Position numbers and translations under genes: made by a program
DNA from: Mycolicibacter terrae
GTDB lineage: Bacteria > Actinomycetota > Actinomycetes > Mycobacteriales > Mycobacteriaceae
Reading direction: 5' to 3'
NCBI RefSeq assembly: GCF_010727125.1
Contig: NZ_AP022564.1
Location: 930,001-994,000, forward strand
DNA length: 64,000 bases
The notes under the pieces: model-generated
What the model saw: only the letters and a program-made list of their open reading frames with translations
Told to the model about the DNA's origin: nothing
The model's database searches: none
Shown: positions 10,771 through 18,403 of the stretch, one piece after another
Position numbering within the stretch: the first letter of the stretch is position 1
Layout of the letters: each line of letters begins with the position of its first letter

Positions 10771-11238
10771 ATGCGTGCTGATAAGAGCCATGCGCTGCTG
10801 TGGCACGGCGTCTTCCTGTTCCTGCTGGGTTTGCTCACCGGATTGGCCACCGGGGCGATGAGCAACCCCCGGATGGGCGTGTCCGCGCACGTGGAAGCCG
10901 TGTTGAACGGGATGTTCCTCGTAGTGCTCGGTCTGCTGTGGCACCGGCTGCGGCTCCCGGCGGGCTGGCTGACCGCGCTGTTCTGGTTGGCGCTCTACGG
11001 TGCGTACGTGAATTGGGCCAGTACCCTGGCGGCGGCGATTTTCGGCACCGGCCGGACTACTCCGATCGCCGGCGCCGGCCACCACGGCGCCGCGTGGCAG
11101 GAGAATCTCGTCGACGCCGGTCTGTACAGCTTGAGCGTGGCGATGCTGGCGGTCAGCGTCATCGTGCTGTTCGGACTGCGGCCCGGCGCCGACCGGCCGG
11201 ACGAGGAATCCCCGCGCCACGGCGAGCACCCGCGGTGA
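10771..11238 (+). CDS. Styrene-oxide isomerase/hydroxylaminobenzene mutase-like membrane protein
   Basis: A four-helix membrane protein (155 aa). It contains HGVFLFLLGLLTG in TM1 and NPRMGVSAHVEAVLNGMF in the following loop, the hallmark of the StyC/HabA family (membrane isomerases rearranging styrene oxide or hydroxylaminobenzene). Related proteins are often labelled 'hydrogenase' without reason. The ATG at 10771 follows a GGGGAGGG ribosome site. It is divergent from the SMP-30-like gene and precedes sigJ by 21 nt, so it may share its transcript. Natural substrate unknown. Confidence 0.72.
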   Translation: MRADKSHALLWHGVFLFLLGLLTGLATGAMSNPRMGVSAHVEAVLNGMFLVVLGLLWHRLRLPAGWLTALFWLALYGAYVNWASTLAAAIFGTGRTTPIAGAGHHGAAWQENLVDAGLYSLSVAMLAVSVIVLFGLRPGADRPDEESPRHGEHPR

Positions 11239-11259
11239 CATCCGGCTTACGCTGGTGCA

Positions 11260-12168
11260 ATGACTGCGGCGGTCGAGGACTTCGAGGCGTTGCGGCCGCA
11301 TCTGCTGGCGGTGGCCTACCGGCTCACCGGCATGTTCGCCGACGCCGAAGACATCGTGCAGGACGCCTGGCTGCGCTTCGCTGCCGCCGAGCGCGACCAG
11401 ATCGCCGACCCACGGGCCTGGTTGACGACGGTGGTGAGCCGGCTCGGTCTGGACCGGCTGCGCTCGGCGCCGCGGCGCCGCGAATCCTATGTGGGCGAAT
11501 GGCTTCCGGAGCCGGTGGTGACCGGCGCAGACGAATCCGATCCACTGGCGGCGGTGGTGGCCGGTGAAGACGCCCGGTTCGCCGCGATGGTGGTGCTGGA
11601 GCGGCTGAACCCGGATCAGCGGGTGGCGTTCGTGCTGCACGACGGCTTCGCGGTGCCGTTCGCCGAGGTGGCCGAGGTGTTGCACACCAGCGAGGCCGCT
11701 GCCCGGCAGCTGGCGTCGCGGGCCCGGCGCGCCGTTGCCACCGATCCGCCGCCGCAACCCGATCCGCGGCACGCCGAGGCGGTCGGGTCGCTGATGGCCG
11801 CGATGGCCGCCGGGGACCTGGACGCGGTGGTGGCGCTGCTGCACCCGGACGTGACGTTCACCGGTGACTCCAACCGCCGGGCGCCGACCGCTGTCCGGGT
11901 TATTGAGGGCCCGGAGAAGGTGGCGCGGTTCCTGCTGGGCCTGGCGCGGCGCTACGGGCCGACCCTGGTGACGGCGAACCAGCTGGCGTTGGTCAACGGC
12001 GAGCTCGGCGCCTACACGGCCGGCGCGCCGGGCGCCGACGGATTCGCCGAGCTGCTGCCGCGTGTCACCGCGATGACGGTGCGCGACGGCCTGGTCTATG
12101 CCGTCTGGGACATCGCCAACCCGGACAAGTTCACTGGTTCTCCGCTGCGCGGTTCCGCGAGCCTGTAG
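11260..12168 (+). CDS. sigJ: ECF41-family sigma factor SigJ
   Basis: An extracytoplasmic-function sigma factor (302 aa). Region 2 is FADAEDIVQDAWLRF, region 4 is AEVAEVLHTSEAAARQLASRARR, and an SnoaL/NTF2-like C-terminal domain of about 110 residues follows. The linker YVGEWLPEPVV contains the WLPEP motif characteristic of ECF41. The fused NTF2-like domain regulates activity in this family in place of a separate anti-sigma factor. TACGCT lies six bases before the ATG (leaderless type). The convergent carboxymuconolactone-decarboxylase-like gene is the expected partner in ECF41 loci. Confidence 0.93.
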   Translation: MTAAVEDFEALRPHLLAVAYRLTGMFADAEDIVQDAWLRFAAAERDQIADPRAWLTTVVSRLGLDRLRSAPRRRESYVGEWLPEPVVTGADESDPLAAVVAGEDARFAAMVVLERLNPDQRVAFVLHDGFAVPFAEVAEVLHTSEAAARQLASRARRAVATDPPPQPDPRHAEAVGSLMAAMAAGDLDAVVALLHPDVTFTGDSNRRAPTAVRVIEGPEKVARFLLGLARRYGPTLVTANQLALVNGELGAYTAGAPGADGFAELLPRVTAMTVRDGLVYAVWDIANPDKFTGSPLRGSASL

Positions 12169-12209
12169 TTAGCGAGATGTGCACTCGCACTTCTGCACGC
12201 TAACTACAG
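12163..12209. terminator. Bidirectional hairpin between sigJ and the decarboxylase-like gene
   Basis: Perfect 12-bp arms (CTGTAGTTAGCG and CGCTAACTACAG) flank a 23-nt loop, and the sigJ stop codon lies in the left arm. The convergent gene ends 11 bp beyond it, so it can serve both transcripts. It is also palindromic internally. Confidence 0.65.
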
Positions 12210-12219
12210 TCTCGGGGCG

Positions 12220-12798
12220 TCACTGGGCCCACGGCACCCGGCAGGCGTCCCCGGAGCTGAAGCCCTGCTCGGTGATGCCCAGCGCGCTGTACATCCGGGC
12301 CCGCATGTTCTCGACGCCGATCTGATACGTCAGCTCGATGACGCCGTCGTCGCCGAACCTGTGCCGCAGATCGGCGACCTGCTCGTCGGTGACCGAGTGC
12401 GGGTCGGTGGTGACGGCGTCGGCGTAGGCGATGGCGGCCCGTTCGTCGTCGGTGAAGCGCGGGGAGCTCGCGTAGTCGTCGATCTCCTTGAGCCGCTCGA
12501 CGTCCAGGCCCTCCAGCCGGCTCAGCATGGCGCCGAAGTCCACGCACCACGAGCAGCCGATGGTGCGGGCGGTCCAGAACACCGCCAGGTCGCGCACCCC
12601 GGCCGGCAGCTTGCGTGACGCGGACTGCAGCAGGCCTTCGTGCACGGCGTTGGCGACCAGGAGGCGTGGGTGATGGGCGGCGACGGTGAACGGCTCGGGA
12701 ACCTCGCCGAAGCGGCGCTTGGCGTAGCGGTACATCGCCCGGGTCAGCAGGTTCGTCTTCTTGGGGGGCAGCGGTGGGATACGTGGTTGAGTAGTCAT
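12220..12798 (-). CDS. Carboxymuconolactone decarboxylase/AhpD-like protein
   Basis: A 192-aa all-helical protein of the CMD/AhpD superfamily. The redox-active CxxC motif is present as CSWCVDFG with the following conserved helix. Family members act as decarboxylases or as peroxidatic thiol reductases; the CxxC favours a redox role (inference). The gene faces sigJ and carries an ECF41-type promoter immediately upstream (12807-12833), so it is the probable SigJ target. The ATG at 12798 lies about nine bases below the CGTC element, giving a nearly leaderless mRNA. Confidence 0.88.
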   Translation of the reverse strand: MTTQPRIPPLPPKKTNLLTRAMYRYAKRRFGEVPEPFTVAAHHPRLLVANAVHEGLLQSASRKLPAGVRDLAVFWTARTIGCSWCVDFGAMLSRLEGLDVERLKEIDDYASSPRFTDDERAAIAYADAVTTDPHSVTDEQVADLRHRFGDDGVIELTYQIGVENMRARMYSALGITEQGFSSGDACRVPWAQ

Positions 12799-12806
12799 AC
12801 CCCTTA

Positions 12807-12833
12807 GACGAGGCGGCCCGGCAGAACGTGACA
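12807..12833 (-). promoter_or_regulatory. ECF41 (SigJ-type) promoter
   Basis: On the minus strand the sequence is TGTCACG, then exactly 16 nt, then CGTC. This matches the described ECF41 consensus TGTCACA-N16-CGTC at all but one position. It sits 9 bp above the decarboxylase-like start codon. Confidence 0.75.
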
Positions 12834-12837
12834 GTGT

Positions 12838-12910
12838 CTTTTGCCGCGAGCGTGCGTGTTAGTCCAGCGACACACCGCCTTAGGCCGTACAACTGTGCAC
12901 GCTCACGGCC
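12838..12910 (-). repeat. Solo copy (A) of the GCGAGCGTGC palindromic repeat
   Basis: About 73 bp with near-perfect inverted ends (CCGCGAGCGTGC and GCACGCTCACGG). Read on the minus strand, it aligns almost without gaps with copies B (33474-33548) and C (34556-34630), including GTTGTACGG in the interior and ACACGCACGCTCGCG at one end. This copy is not attached to a gene; it lies just upstream of the SigJ-type promoter. Confidence 0.75.
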
Positions 12911-12934
12911 GAGCGAGCCGGGCGTCGGCGTGCC

Positions 12935-13726
12935 TCACATCAGAAACGGCACCAGCGCGTTGCGGTCGGTGGGGTAGTCGGCGAACTTCTCCCGGTACCA
13001 GCGGTGGGTCTGCAGCGCCCGGGGAATCAGGTTGCCGGCGGTGATCAACAGGATGACCACGCCGGGCAGTGCCCAGGTCAGCACGGCGAAACCGGTCCAG
13101 GCGATCAGTTCGCCCAGGTAGGCCGGGCTGGTGACGAACCGGAAGCCGCCGCCGAATGGAATCCGGTACTCGGCGGCACCGGGGTCGTTCTTGTCGCGCA
13201 GGTTCCGCACGATCGACTCGGAGCTGACCAGCAGCGCGAACCCGCACAGGTAGATCACCAGGCCCACCACGAAGCGCGGGTCGGTCAACCAGGCGCGGCC
13301 GTACCGCCCCAGGTAGTCATGGCTGAACAGCGCACCGTTGAGGTAGCCGTGCATCGTCGTGACGAGCATGCCCATCACCACCACGGAGATGTTGAACGTG
13401 CTGCGCTTGCCGGGGACCTGGCGGATCGCCAGCGGGAAGAACCAGCCCCGGTTGGCGTAGTGCAAAGCCCAGATACCGGCCAGCACAAGGGAAGTCGGCT
13501 CGAACCGGTGCGGTCCGGCCAGGTAGGCGATCACGAACACCACCGTCGCGGGGATCTCCATCAGCCACCAGCCGAACTTCGGGTTCAGGTTGAACCCGAG
13601 TTTGGCCGAGGAGAACCGCCCGTAGGAGCTCTGGCCGAAGAAGCCGCCGATGATCACGAACGCGGCGAAGCCGAACGCGAAGGTCAGGACGGTGTCGTAG
13701 CTGGAGTTTCCGGTGTACCAGTGCAC
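12935..13726 (-). CDS. Steroid 5-alpha-reductase family membrane protein
   Basis: A 263-aa, roughly six-helix membrane protein of the 3-oxo-5-alpha-steroid 4-dehydrogenase family. The C-terminal domain has the characteristic EYRIPFGGGFRFVTSPAYLGE, the NADPH-binding region, and RALQTHRWYREKFADYP at the end. An internal LHYANRGWFFPLAIR block matches SRD5A-type enzymes, which reduce enone double bonds in steroids or long-chain enoyl lipids. The mycobacterial substrate is not deducible. No Shine-Dalgarno is obvious at the ATG (13726). Downstream lies repeat copy A. Confidence 0.85.
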   Translation of the reverse strand: MHWYTGNSSYDTVLTFAFGFAAFVIIGGFFGQSSYGRFSSAKLGFNLNPKFGWWLMEIPATVVFVIAYLAGPHRFEPTSLVLAGIWALHYANRGWFFPLAIRQVPGKRSTFNISVVVMGMLVTTMHGYLNGALFSHDYLGRYGRAWLTDPRFVVGLVIYLCGFALLVSSESIVRNLRDKNDPGAAEYRIPFGGGFRFVTSPAYLGELIAWTGFAVLTWALPGVVILLITAGNLIPRALQTHRWYREKFADYPTDRNALVPFLM

Positions 13727-13886
13727 GGACGTTGTTGTACCACGCCGACCGGCTTCCCTAGCGCCGACGGGATGGCCCCGACGGCCGCGGGCCCAAGGAC
13801 CAGGGAAATCCCTGTATCGCTGTGGGTCTTCCGGAAATTAGCCTCCTGAATTGACGATGTTCGTTCCGTCTCCGAGGGGAATTTGA

Positions 13887-14199
13887 TGACTCGACAGCGC
13901 GGCGGCAGGCGCAATGGCAGGTTGAGGGCGGCACTGGGTCGCCGGGCGGCGGGCGCGGGGTCGGTCGCGGGGGCGTTCCTGGCTTTCGGGTTGTCTCCGC
14001 TGGCGGGCGGCGCCTGCGGCCCAGGCCGATGAATTCGACTGGTTGACAGACCTGTTCGAGCCGCGGTCCCGGCGGTACCGCGCCCTCCCCGGCCGGCGAC
14101 GGTGGCGATGGCGGTGACGGCGGGGACGGCGGTGACCGCGGAGTCGGCGGTAACGGCACACCCGGCACCGCGGGAACACCCGGCCAGGACGCGCCCTGA
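13887..14199 (+). pseudogene. PGRS-like secreted protein gene, two frameshifts
   Basis: A good ribosome site (CGAGGGG) and ATG at 13887 begin an Arg-rich leader and a GAGSVAGAFLAFGLSPLAGG segment typical of mycobacterial PGRS-related exported proteins. The frame then runs into TGA near 14030. One base shift restores APAAQADEFDWLTDLFEP, and a second shift restores GGTAPSPAGDGGDGG and a Gly-rich tail ending in TGA at 14197. The three pieces together make one coherent protein of about 100 aa, so the gene is broken twice, or the assembly has two single-base errors in GC runs. Confidence 0.7.
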
Positions 14200-14229
14200 G
14201 CCTGGCTCAGGGCCGGCTACGGGTGGGAA

Positions 14230-15096
14230 TCAGCGGGCGAACATCAAGGCCCGCTTGACCTCCTGGATCGCCTTGGTGATCTCGATGCCGCGCGGGCAGG
14301 CGTCGGTGCAGTTGAACGTGGTGCGGCAGCGCCACACCCCGTCGACCTCGTTGAGGATGTCCAACCGCTCCGCGGCGCCCTCGTCGCGCGAGTCGAAGAT
14401 GAACCGGTGGGCGTTCACGATCGCCGCCGGCCCGAAATACGACCCCTCGCTCCAGTACACCGGGCAACTGGTCGTGCAGATGCCGCACAGGATGCACTTG
14501 GTGGTGTCGTCGTAGCGGTGCCGGTCGTGCTGGCTCTGGATCCACTCCCGGGTGGGCGGATTGCCGCTGGTGATCAGGTACGGCTTGATCGCCCGGTAGG
14601 CGTCCATGAACGGTTCCATGTTGACCACGAGGTCTTTTTCCACCGGCAGCCCACGCATCGGCTCGATGGTCAGCGTCAGCTCCTTGCCCGGCTTTTTGGG
14701 CAGGATGTCGCGCATCAGCAGCTTGCAGGCCAGCTTGTTGTTGCCGTTGACCCGCACGCCGTCCGAGCCGCACACCCCGTGCGCGCAGGACCGGCGGAAG
14801 GTCAGCGTGCCGTCCAGGTAGCTCTTGACGTAGATCAGCAGGTTCAGCAACCGGTCGGTGGGCAGCGCCGGAACCCGGAAGCTCTGCCAGCCGTCGGTGG
14901 CGGCGTACTGGTCGGGGTTCTCCGGGTTGTACCGGGCGATCTTGAGCGTGACCATCTGCGCGCCCTCGGGGACCGGGGGCAGCGGCGGGTCACCGGCCGG
15001 CGGGCCGTCGACCAGCGCCACCGGTGTGGTGCTCGCCGGACCCGACGAGCAGCATCCGCCCTCGGACGAGCAGCAGGCTGAACCAGTTTCGGACAT
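14230..15096 (-). CDS. sdhB: Succinate dehydrogenase iron-sulfur subunit
   Basis: The 288-aa SdhB carries three Fe-S centres that pass electrons from succinate to menaquinone. The [2Fe-2S] region is SCAHGVCGSDGVRVNG, and the 4Fe-4S/3Fe-4S motifs are CILCGICTTSCPV and CRTTFNCTDACPRGI. The start overlaps the sdhA stop (TGATG). The N-terminus is unusual: before the conserved PPLPPVPEGAQMVTLKIARY there is an extension with two CC pairs (Cys8, Cys9, Cys15, Cys16). It is the last gene of sdhC-D-A-B. Confidence 0.95.
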   Translation of the reverse strand: MSETGSACCSSEGGCCSSGPASTTPVALVDGPPAGDPPLPPVPEGAQMVTLKIARYNPENPDQYAATDGWQSFRVPALPTDRLLNLLIYVKSYLDGTLTFRRSCAHGVCGSDGVRVNGNNKLACKLLMRDILPKKPGKELTLTIEPMRGLPVEKDLVVNMEPFMDAYRAIKPYLITSGNPPTREWIQSQHDRHRYDDTTKCILCGICTTSCPVYWSEGSYFGPAAIVNAHRFIFDSRDEGAAERLDILNEVDGVWRCRTTFNCTDACPRGIEITKAIQEVKRALMFAR

Positions 15097-16850
15097 CAGT
15101 ACTTCCGTTCCTTCGGTTCGTAGCGGGTCTGCACCACCGGCTTGTAGTCCAACCGGATGTCGGCGATCAGGTCGGTGCCTTCCTTGTAGGCCATGGTGTG
15201 GCGCATGTAGTTGACGTCGTCGCGGTTGGGGTAATCCTCGCGGGCATGCCCACCGCGGGATTCCTGGCGGTTCAGGGCGCCCACCACGGTGACCTCGGCC
15301 AGCTCCAGCAGGAAGCCCAGCTCGATCGCCTCCAACAGATCGGAGTTGAAGCGTTTACCCTTGTCGTGCACGGTGATTCGGGCGTACCGCTCCTTGAGGG
15401 CGTGGATGTCGCTCAGCGCCTGCTTGAGCGTCTTCTCGGTGCGGAACACCGCGGCGTTGTTGTCCATCGACTGCTGCAGGGCGCCGCGGATGTCGGCGAC
15501 GCGCTCGTTGCCGTGCTCGGACAGGATGTCGGATACCCAGTTGACCACCATGTCGGCCGGGTTCTCCGGCATCTCGGTGAAGTCGTGGGAGTTGGCGTAC
15601 TCCGCCGCGGCGATACCGGCGCGGCGGCCGAACACGTTGATGTCCAGCAGCGAGTTGGTGCCCAGCCGGTTGGCGCCGTGCACCGACACGCAGGCGCACT
15701 CGCCGGCGGCGTAGAGCCCCGGCACAGTGGCGGTGTTGTCGCGCAGCACCTGCCCGGTCACCGTGGTCGGGATACCGCCCATCACGTAGTGGCAGGTCGG
15801 GTAGACCGGCACCAGCTCGGTGACCGGGTCCACGCCCAGGTAGGTGCGGGCGAACTCGGTGATGTCGGGCAGCTTCTCCTCGAGCACGTCCTCGCCGAGG
15901 TGGCGCACATCGATGTAGACGTAGTCCTTGTTGGGCCCGGCGCCGCGGCCTTCGAGCACCTCGAGCACCATCGAGCGGGCCACGATGTCGCGGGGGGCCA
16001 GGTCGACGATCGTCGGGGCGTAGCGCTCCATGAAACGCTCGCCGTCGGCGTTGAGCAGCCGGCCGCCCTCGCCGCGCACCGCCTCCGAGATCAGGATGCC
16101 CAGCCCGGCCAGCCCCGTCGGGTGGAACTGGTGAAACTCCATGTCCTCCAGCGGCAGTCCCTTGCGGAAGACGACGCCCATGCCGTCACCGGTCAGGGTG
16201 TGGGCGTTGGAGGTGGTCTTGTACATCCGGCCCGACCCGCCGGTGGCCAGCACGATCGCTTTGGCGTGGAAGACGTGGATGGCGCCGGTGGCCAGCTCGT
16301 AGGCCACCACCCCGGTCGCCACCGGACCCGACGGGGTCTCGGTGAGCACCAGGTCCAGCACGTAGAACTCGTTGAAGAACTCCACGCCGTGCTTGACGCA
16401 GTTCTGGTACAGCGTCTGCAGGATCATGTGGCCGGTGCGGTCGGCGGCGTAGCACGAGCGGCGCACCGGGGCCTTGCCGTGGTCGCGGGTGTGCCCGCCG
16501 AACCGGCGCTGGTCGATGCGGCCCTCGGGGGTGCGGGAGAACGGCATGCCCATGTTCTCCAGGTCCAGCACCGCGTCGATGGCCTCCTTGGCCATGATCT
16601 CCACCGCGTCCTGGTCGGCCAGGTAGTCGCCGCCCTTGACGGTGTCGAAGGCGTGCCACTCCCAGTTGTCGTCCTCGACGTTGGCCAGCGCGGCGCACAT
16701 GCCGCCCTGCGCAGCACCGGTGTGGCTGCGCGTGGGGTACAGCTTGGTCAGCACCGCGGTACGAGCGCGGGGCGCGGCTTCCACCGCCGCGCGCATCCCG
16801 GCGCCGCCGGCGCCGACGATCACCACGTCGTATCGATGTTCCTGAATCAC
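15096..16850 (-). CDS. sdhA: Succinate dehydrogenase flavoprotein subunit
   Basis: The catalytic, covalently flavinylated subunit (584 aa) oxidises succinate to fumarate. Visible are the dinucleotide fold DVVIVGAGGAGMRAAVEA, the flavin-linking region TRSHTGAAQGGMCAA, the substrate loop FHQFHPTGL, and the active-site HGANRLGTNSLLD. The GTG at 16850 (VIQEHRYDVV) is chosen because it matches the M. tuberculosis Rv3318 start. The frame is open further upstream only to a TTG that overlaps sdhD. Its stop overlaps the sdhB start by one base. Confidence 0.96.
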   Translation of the reverse strand: MIQEHRYDVVIVGAGGAGMRAAVEAAPRARTAVLTKLYPTRSHTGAAQGGMCAALANVEDDNWEWHAFDTVKGGDYLADQDAVEIMAKEAIDAVLDLENMGMPFSRTPEGRIDQRRFGGHTRDHGKAPVRRSCYAADRTGHMILQTLYQNCVKHGVEFFNEFYVLDLVLTETPSGPVATGVVAYELATGAIHVFHAKAIVLATGGSGRMYKTTSNAHTLTGDGMGVVFRKGLPLEDMEFHQFHPTGLAGLGILISEAVRGEGGRLLNADGERFMERYAPTIVDLAPRDIVARSMVLEVLEGRGAGPNKDYVYIDVRHLGEDVLEEKLPDITEFARTYLGVDPVTELVPVYPTCHYVMGGIPTTVTGQVLRDNTATVPGLYAAGECACVSVHGANRLGTNSLLDINVFGRRAGIAAAEYANSHDFTEMPENPADMVVNWVSDILSEHGNERVADIRGALQQSMDNNAAVFRTEKTLKQALSDIHALKERYARITVHDKGKRFNSDLLEAIELGFLLELAEVTVVGALNRQESRGGHAREDYPNRDDVNYMRHTMAYKEGTDLIADIRLDYKPVVQTRYEPKERKY

Positions 16851-16882
16851 CGCGATATCACCCGTTCGTAGGAGATTTGCCG

Positions 16883-17350
16883 TCAAGAAATGTTCGGGTC
16901 GAAGCTCAGCAGCACGTAACTGCCCAGCGCCAGCGTGAAGATCACCGAGAACGCCAGCAGGGTCATGAGCCAGAACCGGCTGCGATCACTGCGGGTGTAA
17001 TCGCCGATGATCGTGCGCAGGCCGTTGGCGCCGTGCAGTTCGGCCAGCCACAGCAGGGCCAGGTCCCAGATCTGCCAGTACGGCGAGCTCCAGCGCTCCG
17101 CGACGTAGTTGAAGTCGATCCGGTACACCCCGTCCTGCCACATCAGCATGATGAAGAGGTGTCCGAGCACCAGGAAGATCAGCACCGCGCCGGAGAACCG
17201 CATGAACAGCCAGGTGTACTTCTCGAAGTTGGGCATCCCGTTGGACCGGCGCGGCGAGCGCGGGTCCCCCAGGCTGGCCGGGCGGTCGCGGTCCGGGCCG
17301 CGGACCGGGGCCAGCGCGCCGCGGCCCAATTGCAGGTCAGGTGTGCTCAT
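16883..17350 (-). CDS. sdhD: Succinate dehydrogenase membrane anchor subunit D
   Basis: A 155-aa membrane anchor with about three helices after a charged, Pro-rich N-terminus. Key features are MRFSGAVLIFLVLGHLFIMLMW with the haem-ligand-type His, and the C-terminal SYVLLSFDPNIS identical in style to Rv3317. The ATG at 17350 overlaps the sdhC stop (ATGA). An internal ATG (MPNFEKYTW) is an alternative but less likely start. Together with SdhC it should hold the quinone site and haem b. Confidence 0.92.
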   Translation of the reverse strand: MSTPDLQLGRGALAPVRGPDRDRPASLGDPRSPRRSNGMPNFEKYTWLFMRFSGAVLIFLVLGHLFIMLMWQDGVYRIDFNYVAERWSSPYWQIWDLALLWLAELHGANGLRTIIGDYTRSDRSRFWLMTLLAFSVIFTLALGSYVLLSFDPNIS

Positions 17351-17778
17351 AAAAATCGCTCCGCCATGTGCATGCCGATCCGGACCACCACCGGGACCAT
17401 CACCACCAGCCAGATGGCGCAGACCGCCACCAGCATCTGGCGCTGCCAGCGGCAGCCCTGCCACCAGAAGTCGATCAGGATCAGCCGGACCCCGTTGAGG
17501 CCGTGGAACAGCACCGCGGCCACCAGGCCCAGTTCCATCAGGCCGACGATCGGCGTCTTGTAGGTCGCGATCACCTCGGTGTAGGCCTGCGGGCTGACCC
17601 GCACCAGTGCCGTGTCGATCACGTGGACGAACAGGAAGAAGAAGATGGTCGCACCGGTGATCCGGTGCAGGGCGAACGCCCACATCCCGGGGTCGCCCTT
17701 ATACAGACTCTGCCGCCGGGGACGCCGGGAAGAAGCTTGGGTCCCTGGCGTCGCCGTATCGGCGGATGTCGCCGTCAT
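17347..17778 (-). CDS. sdhC: Succinate dehydrogenase cytochrome b556 subunit
   Basis: A 143-aa anchor subunit with three hydrophobic helices. HRITGATIFFFLFVHVIDTAL contains the SdhC signature and the axial-type histidine; LVAAVLFHGLNGVRLILIDFW follows. The ATG at 17778 has GGAGG six bases upstream, so it is preferred to the upstream TTG. It is the first gene of the sdhC-D-A-B operon; the promoter should lie in 17779-17995, shared divergently with cdd. Confidence 0.92.
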   Translation of the reverse strand: MTATSADTATPGTQASSRRPRRQSLYKGDPGMWAFALHRITGATIFFFLFVHVIDTALVRVSPQAYTEVIATYKTPIVGLMELGLVAAVLFHGLNGVRLILIDFWWQGCRWQRQMLVAVCAIWLVVMVPVVVRIGMHMAERFL

Positions 17779-17995
17779 CAGCGCCTCCAAATATCTGTAG
17801 CCACCCCGCTTGGTCGCGCTTACGGCAGCTACGCAACGCCATCGCTGTCAATAAACCTCGGCTTGGACTCTAAACCCATACACAGGGTGGAAACGACCAC
17901 GTCGAAGTTACCGGCGGGTAGGAACGGTCGAAGTTAGGGTGACATTCGACAAACGGCTGCGGACGGACGGGGTGGCGCGGTGTACTCGAAACGAT

Positions 17996-18403
17996 ATGGG
18001 CGCAGCTGAGGTGTCGGACGTAATTGACTGGGACTTGTTGCGGCGCAAGGCAATTTCGGTAGCTGCGAACGCCTACGCGCCGTATTCGCGGTTGTCGGTC
18101 GGAGCGGCGGGCCTGGCCGCCGACGGTCGCCTGTTCGCCGGCTGCAATGTGGAGAATGTCTCATATGGTCTGGGCCTGTGCGCCGAGTGCGGGGTGGTCG
18201 CCGCGCTGTACGCCGCCGGGGGTGGACGGCTGGTGGCGCTGTCGTGCACCGACGCCGCCGGCAACCTGCTGATGCCGTGCGGGCGGTGTCGGCAGGTGCT
18301 GCTCGAACACGGCGGACCCGAGCTCCTCATCGACCACCCGGCCGGTGCGCGGCGGCTGTCCGACCTGCTGCCGGACGCCTTCGGGCCCGACGCATGGCGG
18401 TGA
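17996..18403 (+). CDS. cdd: Cytidine deaminase
   Basis: A 135-aa zinc enzyme converting cytidine and deoxycytidine to (deoxy)uridine. The zinc motif is present as GCNVENVS, LCAECGVV and MPCGRCRQVL (C-A-E and P-C-x-x-C). The ATG at 17996 gives the expected length; the open frame starting at 17939 has no family similarity, and a GTG at 18011 is an alternative. TACTCG lies seven bases upstream, a near match to the leaderless pattern. It overlaps deoA by 10 nt and is divergent from the sdh operon. Confidence 0.93.
   Translation: MGAAEVSDVIDWDLLRRKAISVAANAYAPYSRLSVGAAGLAADGRLFAGCNVENVSYGLGLCAECGVVAALYAAGGGRLVALSCTDAAGNLLMPCGRCRQVLLEHGGPELLIDHPAGARRLSDLLPDAFGPDAWR

Noticed and set aside
15024..16871. 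A 615-codon open frame on the plus strand
   Set aside because: It is exactly antisense to sdhA; high GC leaves the complementary frame open. The protein is a low-complexity His/Val/Gly string without any family.
16884..16886. TTG as the sdhA start
   Set aside because: It overlaps the sdhD stop and adds 12 residues absent from orthologs; the GTG at 16850 matches the family start.
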